Shown here piece after piece: positions 11,955 to 21,100 of a DNA stretch of 64,000 nucleotides (position 1 is the first letter of the stretch; every line of letters starts with the position of its first letter). The notes beneath the pieces are model-generated. The model made no database searches and was not told the DNA's origin. It was given only the letters and a program-made list of their open reading frames with translations. Both the position numbers and the translations under genes were made by a program. The stretch is taken from assembly GCA_051294375.1 (NCBI GenBank), contig CM119268.1, positions 9,061,187 to 9,125,186 on the forward strand, in the 5' to 3' direction. Origin of the DNA: Paraspadella gotoi. Lineage: Eukaryota; Chaetognatha.

Positions 11955-12222
11955 TCGACTCTATAATTCGCTTTGTCGGTCCGTCGGCCCCACCCCAAAA
12001 GTTTGTCGGTGTGACACTTGTCAGAACATCGAATAATGCGAAGATGTCCGTCCGTCCGTCCGTTTGTCGTGGTCAGTGACGAAAAGACATAAAAACAAAC
12101 ATGTCGGATAAAATTAATTAATTAATTAATTAATTATTGAACTTGAAATAATTAATTAATTAATGAACTTGAAATAATTAATTAATTAATTAATGCATTG
12201 TTTGATCAAACTTGTTTTTTTT
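11955..12222 (+). repeat. R1 dispersed repeat, short form (copy B)
   Basis: Head CGACTCTATAATTCGCTTTG, then GTCGGTCCGTCGGCCCC, TTGTCAGAACATCG, three GTCC units, TTAATTAA runs, and the end GCATTGTTTGATCAAACTTG. The head and tail also bound the longer copies. Confidence 0.8.
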
Positions 12223-12819
12223 TTAATTCTTATTTATTTCGCATAACTGAAAATTATATTCATAAAATATGTCTTGTTAAAGAGTTTATAATGATTTTTA
12301 TCTGAATTGAGCCCTGACCTTTTATTTTTGGAAGGCTCAAATATCTGAATTTGAAGTTTAATTGAATGACTTTGATAATTTTGAATAATTTTGATTAAAG
12401 CCTCTAATGGGTTTAATTTTATACATTGAATTTGAATAACTGGTCTCTCATTGGTTAATAATAACTAGTAGATGTTTTGATTTTATTCTCAAAATGTGAA
12501 CTCTCCTCTCATTGGTTGTTATAATTTTGTCCTTGTATATAAAAGGAGAGTAAATTCTTTTTGTATTCAAACGGAAAACGAAAACATAAAACTTGTTATG
12601 TTCATCTATCTAAATGACTTACATTTTATAATAATACTTTTAGAGTCCAATGGAAAAAGTCTGTTTCGATTACGAGCAAAATACATGAATATTGAATAAG
12701 GTATCAGGGTTTCACAAATTATTTTGACTTAATAATTTCAATTTTGAGCTCTTTATTTTATTTTCATTTCCTTTTAACTTAGCTATCTCGCACAAATTTT
12801 CTCTATCACTTTCACTCTA
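12223..12819. other. AT-rich stretch before R2, copy B
   Basis: Contains ATATAAAAGG (about 12,537) and short open frames only. It may belong to the same retroelement as R2, since the AT-rich style continues without a break. No gene supported. Confidence 0.4.
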
Positions 12820-13165
12820 TCCTTTTTTAATTTATTATTGTTGGTAATTTATTTCCATTATTTAGTTTAAAAACTTTATCTTAGTGTTACATTGCTCAAA
12901 TGTATTATTTCCCTCTCATTCTCCCTCTCTGTGACCATTTTCACTTCTTTTCAAACTTACTCTATCTGTCCTCAACTTACCATGTCCTCAGCTCTAACAA
13001 TTGTCTTTCTCTATTCTTTGTTGAAAACTCTGACCTCTCTCTCTGGCATTTCAAAATCACATTCACAAATGTAAAAATCGCGCTGATGAAGGCTTGCATT
13101 AAAGCCGAAACATGCCTTTGTTTTTTATAAATAAAACATCGTTGTCAAAACAAAACAAACTATAT
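12820..13165 (+). repeat. R2 dispersed repeat (copy B)
   Basis: Better-preserved version of 2,690-3,030. Alignable to the inverted copy at 36,785-37,170 through the pyrimidine-rich part and the hammerhead-like core. Confidence 0.75.
13083..13116 (+). ncRNA. Hammerhead-like ribozyme core, degenerate (copy B)
   Basis: Same sequence as copy A: CTGATGA, stem GGCTT/AAGCC, GAAAC, then ATGCC where an active motif would have ATGTC. It keeps the shape of a type I hammerhead but with the cleavage triplet mutated and one extra A before stem II. Confidence 0.45.
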
Positions 13166-13800
13166 TCGCGAAACTTAATCATATAAAAATCATTATACAT
13201 TTTTTGTTTTGCCTTTTTGACTTAAATTATATTAATTATTATATTTTTAACCATATAAAAATAAAAAAGATATGATTTAGTTTTATAGTAGTAAGTTTTT
13301 GATCACTGTTTAAAGAATTTTACATTGACTCTAAAACTTAAGAGTGAACCATTTAAATTGAATTCAAATAGTAAAATGTAAAAAAATACGGACGGTTATG
13401 ACGTCGATAAAAAAGTTAATAATGATAAAAACGTTAAAAAACGCAAAGCAATAGAAAGAATTTAGCCAGTTGCTTTTTTCTCTTTTTAATCAATGGCTCT
13501 GATCGATATCTGGACAAGAAGGAGCGAAAGAGTCGAGTTCATTTTTCAATCACGTGATCGAGATTCTTCGATTTCCATTCATCGACGAGTTTTTGTCATT
13601 TCGTCGTTTCGTCCCGATCTGAGTCCGCGAATAAAAATTGACATCTGGTCGTTTTGAGGACAGTGAACGTCCGGTTCGTATCTCTCTCTCTCTCTCTCTT
13701 CTTTTTGTCTCTGTCTCCCGCTTTCTTCTAATTCTCCCAATGGGGTCAAACCTGACCATTGAAGCCCCATTTACCGTCTCTGGCTTCCTCTTCCTTGTTC
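13166..13800. other. Upstream region of the intronless gene, copy B
   Basis: AT-rich, then a TCACGTGATC palindrome (13,551-13,560) about 260 bases upstream of the TATA box, which could bind a bHLH factor. A short CT tract follows at 13,682-13,699. No gene seen. Confidence 0.45.
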
Positions 13801-13809
13801 ACCGTCGCC

Positions 13810-13847
13810 TATAAAAGCCAAGGCCCGACCCTCAACATTTCATTCAC
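13810..13847 (+). promoter_or_regulatory. Core promoter: TATA box plus initiator
   Basis: TATAAAAG at 13,810-13,817 and TCATTC at 13,840-13,845. The A of the initiator (13,842) is 32 bases from the first T of the TATA box, the spacing expected for a start site there. The initiator fits the arthropod form TCA(G/T)T(C/T). The 5' leader would be about 213 bases and contains no splice signal that is needed. Confidence 0.7.
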
Positions 13848-14054
13848 TGTTCACAAAATTCTCTCGTTGCTATAAAACTAATGCCAAAATTTTGGGTCTT
13901 CTTCCGATGTGCAAACTTTTGAAAGAATTGCTGTGCTTTCGTTCGCCGCTTTCTTAAAAAAAAAAAAAAACTACGACTCTTTCTCTCTCGTTCTCAAATT
14001 TCTGCATCAAACTCGCCTAAAAAAAAACCACAATTCGCTCAAAATAAAAAAAAA

Positions 14055-14615
14055 ATGTCTTTCGACCCTTCAACCTTCACTCAACCCGGCCATTTCACTC
14101 CCTGCATGGAGGAATTAAACTTATCCTGCGTCCCTTACCTCCGAGAGCAAAAATTCGTCTTAGCCTTCGAATACGACGCCGATGGAACCCCTCGTCAATG
14201 CAGCCAGTGCTTTCCGCTGCCTCTGCCACCGCCGGGTCACGAGACGGAGGAAGGTTGGACGAAGAAGGTCATCGGAATGTGGATGCCGGGAGAGACGGAA
14301 AACGGACAAAGATTCATGAGATATCTGCCAATGCTCGAGAATTTATGGAATGAGTCCGGGTTTTATCAGAAGGAAACGTGGATGGGCGACTGCAGCCTAT
14401 TTCATCTCCTGCAGTCGTCGATGACAAAGATTGGTTTCCCTGGCAAAGGTTGTTACGCCGTTTCCGGGGAGCAGCGAGTCAACTCTAGGGAGAAAAACAC
14501 TTACGACGGAATCGCCAAAATTATTGTCCACGAAAATCCTTACGATCGAAATTGTCCCTTTTACGAAAAACGCGCCGCCATGGTGTTTCGGAAGCAAATC
14601 GCCCTTATTGATTAA
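14055..14615 (+). CDS. Intronless hypothetical protein, 186 aa
   Basis: A complete single-exon frame with an A-rich start context (AAAAATGTC), a TATA/Inr promoter 213-245 bases upstream and an AATAAA 211 bases downstream. The protein begins MSFDPSTFTQPGHFTPCMEE and contains WMPGETENGQRFMRYLPMLE and YDRNCPFYEKRA. It has about seven Cys residues, many aromatic residues and a Pro-rich patch near residues 53-59 (PLPLPPPGHE). There is no signal peptide, membrane segment or repeat. I do not recognise the family. Its folded-looking composition differs from the low-complexity frames around it, and it stays open across 561 bases in AT-rich surroundings. An orphan gene or a domesticated viral or transposon gene are both possible. 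Copy A has the same gene with frameshifts. Confidence 0.75.
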   Translation: MSFDPSTFTQPGHFTPCMEELNLSCVPYLREQKFVLAFEYDADGTPRQCSQCFPLPLPPPGHETEEGWTKKVIGMWMPGETENGQRFMRYLPMLENLWNESGFYQKETWMGDCSLFHLLQSSMTKIGFPGKGCYAVSGEQRVNSREKNTYDGIAKIIVHENPYDRNCPFYEKRAAMVFRKQIALID

Positions 14616-14825
14616 ACGATTGAATAATGAAAAACGTTTTTTTTATCTTGGTGACAATTTTGGCTCATATCAAACACAACGAACGTGAAAGGAAAACTAT
14701 CTAACAATATATTGGTAACTTAATCATTTTAAATGAGAATTTTTTTTACTCGTAAAAAGCTTACAAACTCTAAACTATGAATTAATTTTTTTTTTTGCCC
14801 ACAAAATCCTGGAGCAATTATAGTT

Positions 14826-14831
14826 AATAAA
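14826..14831 (+). terminator. Polyadenylation signal AATAAA
   Basis: First AATAAA in an AT-rich context downstream of the stop codon of the intronless gene, 211 bases away. Plausible 3' end; no cleavage site can be read from sequence alone. Confidence 0.45.
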
Positions 14832-15854
14832 TATTGAAATATGATCTATATGTATATCTAATTAGTTTTCATCGAAGTTTATAGATGAAATTCTGTTCAA
14901 GACTGTGTAAAAGTGATACTATTCGATATTCGTGATAATCTTTTTCAATTTTCTCTTCTTTCTATTTTTTTTAATATTTCTATATTTTCTATGCTAATGA
15001 TTTTCATTGATATACTTAATACTTTTCCAATTTGCAATGTCCGCAATGATCCTTAATTGTTTGAATTTTATTTTTAGTGCCATTAGTGCAATTTTTCTTG
15101 CTCAATACTCATCGTTTAATCGTTTAATCTTCTTATTGTCTTAATTGTCAAATTGTCTCTTTTATTTCGGAAAAAAAAAAAAAAAATTAATATTTCTATT
15201 GATAGGGACGCTGTAAGAACGCAAAACTTATACTCATTTTACCAATTTTTTCTCATCCATCCAAATCGCAAATGGCAAAAATTTATCACTTATCATTAGT
15301 TCTGAAACACGAAATTCTTTTTTTAAGCTCTTTTTTCTTTAAGCTCTATCAGAATCCGTTTTTAAAATTCTACATGAATTTTTAAAAAAATTTGTGATTT
15401 ATAGTAATATGATAAACTATAAACGCTTCTATGGTGTTAAGTGTTAACTATACATTTAGATCTATCTCCTGCGATGATTCTTAAAATCATAAAATTGTTT
15501 TAAATTTTGTTATCTCTGTGTTATAATACAAACCTTGTTTCGCCTCATCATTTGTGTGCCTTCAAAATTATCTATTTTGACTGTAATGTTGCAATTTTCC
15601 CGTTTAAATAAATAAACGACAGTGTATTTGATAATAAACGTGGAATTTTTACTTCCAAAGCGTCAGGTAGCTTAGCTTAAGTTAGCTCTCACCATTGAAA
15701 ATGTTGGAAACGGTTAAAAATTTGTAATTTCCAAAATGTATATATTTAATCTGGATCTGGATGGAATTTAAACCCCGTCTAAAGATTTTATTTCATCATA
15801 ATCATAGAAATGAAATGAATAAAATATAAATTGTAAAGTTATTGTGTTCAATCA
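14832..15854. other. AT-rich non-coding stretch, copy B
   Basis: Homopolymer-rich, with no exon-like segment. Identical in content to 4,660-5,690. Confidence 0.6.
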
Positions 15855-16260
15855 GTCTTTTTCAGCCTTGGCTCCAGCTCAAGCAAAAGATTTTTTAAGT
15901 CGGATCTGCTTATCTGCTTATCCGTCGGTTCGCCCTCACAATCTTGTCGGTCATTTACTTATTTCATGTCAGAACATCAAATTATGATAAAATATGTAAA
16001 AAAAATTATGTCTATCTGTCTTGTCTGTCTGTCTGTCCGTCCCACCTTAGCATTAAACTCCAATTAATTTTGGATTGATTAAAATGAAATTTTGTGTGTG
16101 GTTAGGAAAGTGTGTGATTGAGCTTGATATAAAGTTTCGATGGAATCGAGGAGTGTGTTTGTATGGAAAAAAAACCAAAGTCAAGTTGACTTTAATTTTT
16201 ATTATGCTTACTCATAAATGTTTTAAATTATTTATTTATTAATTAATTAAGGTGAAAAAG
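15855..16260 (+). repeat. R1 dispersed repeat (copy B, second insertion)
   Basis: GGATCTGCTTATCTGCTTAT head, CTTGTCGG, TCAGAACATCAAATTATGAT, GTCTGTCTGTCTGTCCGTCC, GTGTGTGGTTAGGAAAGTGT and AAGTTTCGATGGAATCG, in the same order as in the other R1 copies. Confidence 0.8.
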
Positions 16261-16707
16261 TGATGCAAGTTAAAAAAAAATAAGCAAGTTCAAAAAATAA
16301 TAATAGATACAAAAAATATTTTTACTTGTAATTATTTCTACCATAGTAACAGTTAATGCTTACATATATAATTTAATATAGAAATAGATATAGAAATACA
16401 TAAATATCGGCAATTGACCCACGAATCGCCTATAATAACAGAGAAAGTCAGGCAGTCACGATTAATGGAAGCCAAAGCCGTATAAGCGAACTGACAGACT
16501 AACGAACAAATGGGCCAACTTATGTTGACGGAATGACAGTCCGAGCGAGAAATAGCCGTCCGGGCCCGATGAGAGAATAAATAGATTGACCTTCTTGCCG
16601 ATGGACTGTCTTAAAAAGAAAAACGGCCAGACCGACCGACAGACGGATCACTCAAACACTTGGACTCCCTAGTCCCTACTTCCCCCCCTCCCCTCATTCC
16701 CCCTCAG
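16261..16707. other. Unique stretch ending in a strong plus-strand splice acceptor
   Basis: AT-rich, then mixed sequence. The last 35 bases are a C/T run ending CATTCCCCCTCAG, a textbook plus-strand acceptor for the exon-like segment that follows. Confidence 0.45.
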
Positions 16708-16849
16708 TGACCAGCATGGGCGAAGAGTCGTCTTCCCTCAGCAAAGCCTCCACGTCGATGGCTTCGCTGGAGGACTCGACGCGCATCCTGGAGGACGGCT
16801 TGGCCCACTTCCCCCATCGGATCTTGTTAAGGAGTTTCTCCGTCGTCGA
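16708..16849 (+). CDS. Exon-like segment open on both strands
   Basis: On the plus strand it is framed by an excellent acceptor (CCCCCTCAG) and a GTAAGG donor at 16,850. It reads TSMGEESSSLSK, then TRILEDGLAHFPHRILLR. On the minus strand a frame over the same bases reads LLNKIRWGKWAKPS and ends in an acidic DDSSPMLVTEGE-stop. The two frames share third codon positions, so GC3 bias cannot separate them. The plus reading has splice sites but no neighbouring plus exon. The minus reading would extend the C terminus of the gene at 16,827-21,722 only with a one-base change. Confidence 0.35.
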
Positions 16850-16883
16850 GTAAGGCGCTCTGCTCCGTGGAGGTCGAAGAATC
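16827..16883 (-). CDS. Terminal exon of the acidic gene
   Basis: Follows an acceptor CCCTCTTAG and reads DSSTSTEQSALLDDGETP-stop in phase 0, matching the donor at 17,317. The acceptor is the last of three tandem copies of the same 30-bp unit. A one-base change would open a longer C terminus (see 16,708-16,849). Confidence 0.55.
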   Translation of the reverse strand, partial: DSSTSTEQSALLDDGETP

Positions 16884-18062
16884 CTAAGAGGGTTGGTGGG
16901 GGTGGGGGGTAACTAAGAGGGTTGTGGGGCGTGGGGGGTAACTAAGAGGGTTGGTGGGGCGTGGGGGGTAATCGTTTGTGCCCCCGCTGTCATTTTACTG
17001 ACCCTTTTCAATTGAATTGTGAGTGAATGAGTGAGAAAAAATGACGTCGTTTGTAGCGAAACTTAGACATTTTTTTTGTGATTTCGATTTTTTAACCGAA
17101 TTTTTAAGGGGAAATGCATTAGACTCTTATTATTTGTCAAAACTCTGTATTGCATCTCTGCCTAGTGGTCAAGAGATGCGTCCTAACCGCGCTATAGTAA
17201 CAATTTATGATGCAGCTACACTACACCGACTGCCACAAATAGATATTTACTTTCTCTCTCCTTCCTCCATCTCCACCACGCCCACTCAACCACCACCGCC
17301 CACCCAATTCTCCTTACCCTCGACATCTTGCTCTTCAACGGAATATCCGACGTCGTCGTCGTCTGCTTCGTCGTCGCCATCGACGCCGTCATCGACGCCG
17401 CCGAGTCTCCGGCCGCGGCCACGCTGGAAGAGGAATTTACAAAACCGGCGCCGGATTCGAAGGAATCCTTGGACGGTGTCTCGATGCTCCCGCGACTCGC
17501 GGCGTCGCCCATCGGAAGATCGAAGATGTCGACGCCGGGTTCGCCGACGGAGAAGTATGCTCGGCGTCGTCCCGCGGCGTCCATGGCGCCCGAGGCGGCG
17601 TCCATAGCGCCGTCGTCTCCGGCGTCAACGCCCGCGTCTCGGCGCCTCGACGGAGGCCTCTCAGAGCCGCGCGATTTGGCCATGTTGCGGAGGATCTTCC
17701 GCGTCTCGTCCAACTGGTCCACGATGTCCAAAGTCTCCGACGCCGCCTCCGGGAAGACTGCTGAAGTGTGCAACATCAACTCGTCGAGGCTGCTGAAGAC
17801 CTCCTCGAGGTCAACGTCTGAGATCGGGCTCCCGCTGGGCCGAGGTGTGTCGTCCCTCTCGGTAGAGACGGGTGCCGCGGCGGATGCTGCGGTGGGTGCT
17901 GCGGCGGTTGCTGCGGGTGTTGCCGCAATTGAGGCGGTTTCTGTGCAGAGGTTGCTGTTGTTAGAGGAGTTTTTGAAGTCGAGGGAATTGACCGAAAAGT
18001 TGGCGGGAATCTGATGATGGAAAGAATAAAAAGTAAACGACGTTTTTAATCAACTTCTTTAA

Positions 18063-18135
<73 letters not shown>

Positions 18136-21100
18136 CTGTTTTCGTTCCTCGAAAATCTGTTGCCTTTGATGTTGTTGTTGCAACTTCTCCAACTGCTGCC
18201 TAACGAATTCATGTCCAGAGCAACAGTCCAAACTCCTGCATCGCTTCCGCGTGTAGACTTGCGTTTCTTGGTTCTTCGTTCCTCTTTCACCGACTCTTCC
18301 GCGGGGGGCGTTTTCCCTTTTACCGAGCCAGTCGTCTCGAGAATGCCATTCATCCAGAGAATCGACGCTGCCGCCGCCGCCTCCCCCGCCCCCGACAGCG
18401 CTCTGCTTTCCCTCCATCAACATCTTTCGAATCCTCGTCAATCTCCGCTTGGCCGCATCCGGCTCCAGATCCTCGTCGGCGAGCATCTCGAGGATCAGCA
18501 TCTCCACCATTTTCAGCATCATCTTGCAGTCGCGTTCCTCCTGCGCTCCGCCGCTGCTCCGTCGCTGCTTTTCTGCTCCTGTTGTTCTCCCTGCTCTTCT
18601 ATCTTCTTCTCTTCCTCTCTCCTCCCTTCTCTCCCTCTCTTCCTCTCTCTCCCTCCTCTCCCTCTCTTCTCTCTCTCCCTCCTCTCCTCTCTTCCTCTCT
18701 CTCCCTCCTCTCCCCTCTCTTCCTTCCACTCCCTCTACTCCGCCGAGACTCTCCGGAGGCGACCCTCGTCTTCAAACCTCTCGTCGTCCTTTTCGTCGTC
18801 GTTTTCATCCGCTGTCTCCCGAAGCGCCCTCGCGGCTTCGAGCGCTCTCATCGCCTCGAACGCCGTCAGCGATTTCGTCGTCTTCCTATTCTCGTCGTCG
18901 TCGTCGACGTCATCTCTATCGTCGTTGTCGTAGTCTTCGACAGAGTTTATTCGGGCATCAATCATTTCCGCGAAATCCTTCAACGCGCGCGGAAGTTGTT
19001 GTGTGTCTTGTCGAGATTTCTTGCGGGCAGCGTACACTTCTTCGTGAATAAAAGAGAGATCGTCAATGTCTCGGTTGCACATTGTATTACTATTAATAAT
19101 TAAGTTAATTCTCACCTAAGTCAGATTTAATGCTACGGCCGCCCTTCCGTTGACAATCCGTTTCGTTCCATCCTCTCCTACGATCGTCATCAACCTCCTC
19201 TTCCTCTTCCTCGTCGCCAGCCTCGTTTCGAGTTTCCAACCAATCGAATCCGCCAACGAGGGCCGCCATTTTGCTTCGTCGTTGCGAGCTTTCACTCGAC
19301 GAATGAGATACTCTCCCTCCTTTTATAGTGATTCTTCTTCCTCCTCTTCCTCTTTCTTCCCTTTCCTCTCTGCTACTCCCTCTTTCTTCTCTCTCAACCT
19401 TTCTCCCTCGTCCCCATCTTTCTCCAACCCTAACTTCCCCTTCTCCCCCTCTCGTCCCCTTGCTCCGCCCTCTTTCGAACCTTCCGTCGCACGAGGGGCA
19501 TCTTCCCCGCGCCAGCGATCCTTTGTCCGACGTCGGGTATCTCGACGGCAGAGAGATTGCCCGCTCGAGGCCTCGATGAGGCGTCGGGCCACCTCGGGAG
19601 GACGACGCCCTCCGCGCCGCTCCGCCGCCTTCCCCAAAAAACGTCCACCCTTTCCCGCGCGGCGACGACGAAGCCGACAACGGCTTTTCCGGCGCCAGAT
19701 GAGCCCAGGGCGCCCCCCAATGACTTCGCGGCGACGGCGCCTCTTCCGTCGACGTGGAAGCGTGTCGGCTGCGGCGCTGATGCGGAACGGACGAGGCTCG
19801 GATCGGCGGCTTCGGCTGCGGCGCCGACAACGTCCAATTTTCCTTTCCCGCCATCTCTCGACCGGATTTCGAATTTCTCCGCCCGCGATGCCAGCGCCCC
19901 CAACGCGACGTCTCCCTCGTCATCGTCTCTTCATCCAACTCCTCGTCCACGGGTTCCGTCATTTCCGACTTGGAGAAGAGCGCTTTAATTTCCTCGTCGT
20001 CGTCATCCTCGTAATCGTCGTCGTTATCGTCGTTGACAATGTCCTCGTGATTGTCCTTGTAGTCGTTGTTGTCATTTTCGTTGTGGTCTTCGTTGTCGTC
20101 GGTCTCGTCCTCCGTTAATGGCGTCGACGTGAGAGAAGCGGAGATCATTTCGTCGTCGTCTTCTTCGAAGCTGTCGTCAATTTCATCTCTGTTAGGTTGG
20201 ATCGAACATTGGAGTTTTGTATAAGTATATTTATTAAAATCATTTTTAAAAGGTTGTAATGTTTAATTGTTAATTTTTTTAAATAAAAACTATAACAAAC
20301 TTACTATTTTTTAATTTTTATAATTTTTATGATTCACTTTGTCGGTCCATCGGTCCACCACCCCAATCTTCTCGGGCATTCACTTTATATAATGTCAGAA
20401 CATCGAATTATGATAAATTATGCAAAAAAATGATGTCCGTCCGACCGTCTGTCTGTCCGTCTGTCCGTCTGTCCATCAGTTTGTCCATCCATCCGTCCAT
20501 CCCAATTTACAAAAAACACAAATTACTTGTGATTTGAATGATGGATTAGAATGAAATTTTGTGTGTGGGTAGGAAAGTGTGTGATTGAGCTGGAAATAAA
20601 GTTTCGATGGAATCGTCCAAGTGGAAATGAGTGAAAATAGAAAAAACAAACAATCTATTTCACTTTTTGATTATGCTTTTTTATTTTATATTAATTATCA
20701 ATTCTAGCTACATTAATTAATTATTAATAAATAAGTTATTAATTAATTATTAATTATTTGTAATTTATTAATTAATTAATTTTGTAAGCGAGATTGTTGT
20801 TTTGTGATTGAGAGGCGAGACAAAGTGGAAAACGATTTTGCCACGAATTAAAAAAATTAATATTAATTAACTAATTAATTAATTAATTATCTGATCAGCT
20901 GCTTACCGCTAATGATCGTGAGCAGATCAGGCATTGTTTGCTCAAACTTGTTTATACTATATTAAATATAACAATAAAAAATATAGTGAAACAAGTAATT
21001 TTACAACTTTTATACAAAAAATTAAATATTTTATTTTCATAAACGATCCGACTTACTCTTTCTTCGCCGGAATATCTCTTCGTTTTGACCCATCGCCGGT

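Larger units (their letters stand above)
9975..19395. repeat. Segmental copy B of the 9.3-kb direct duplication
   Basis: The better-preserved copy: the intronless gene is intact and most antisense exons stay open. The left edge is blurred by the GA microsatellite both copies share. The right edge lies inside the largest antisense exon near 19,395, after which copy A diverges abruptly (about 9,205). Sequence continues as coding beyond the edge in B only, which suggests B is the native context. Confidence 0.95.

Noticed and set aside
19150-20118. 322-codon plus-strand ORF
   Set aside because: Antisense shadow of the largest exon of the minus-strand gene, which has phase-matched splice sites.
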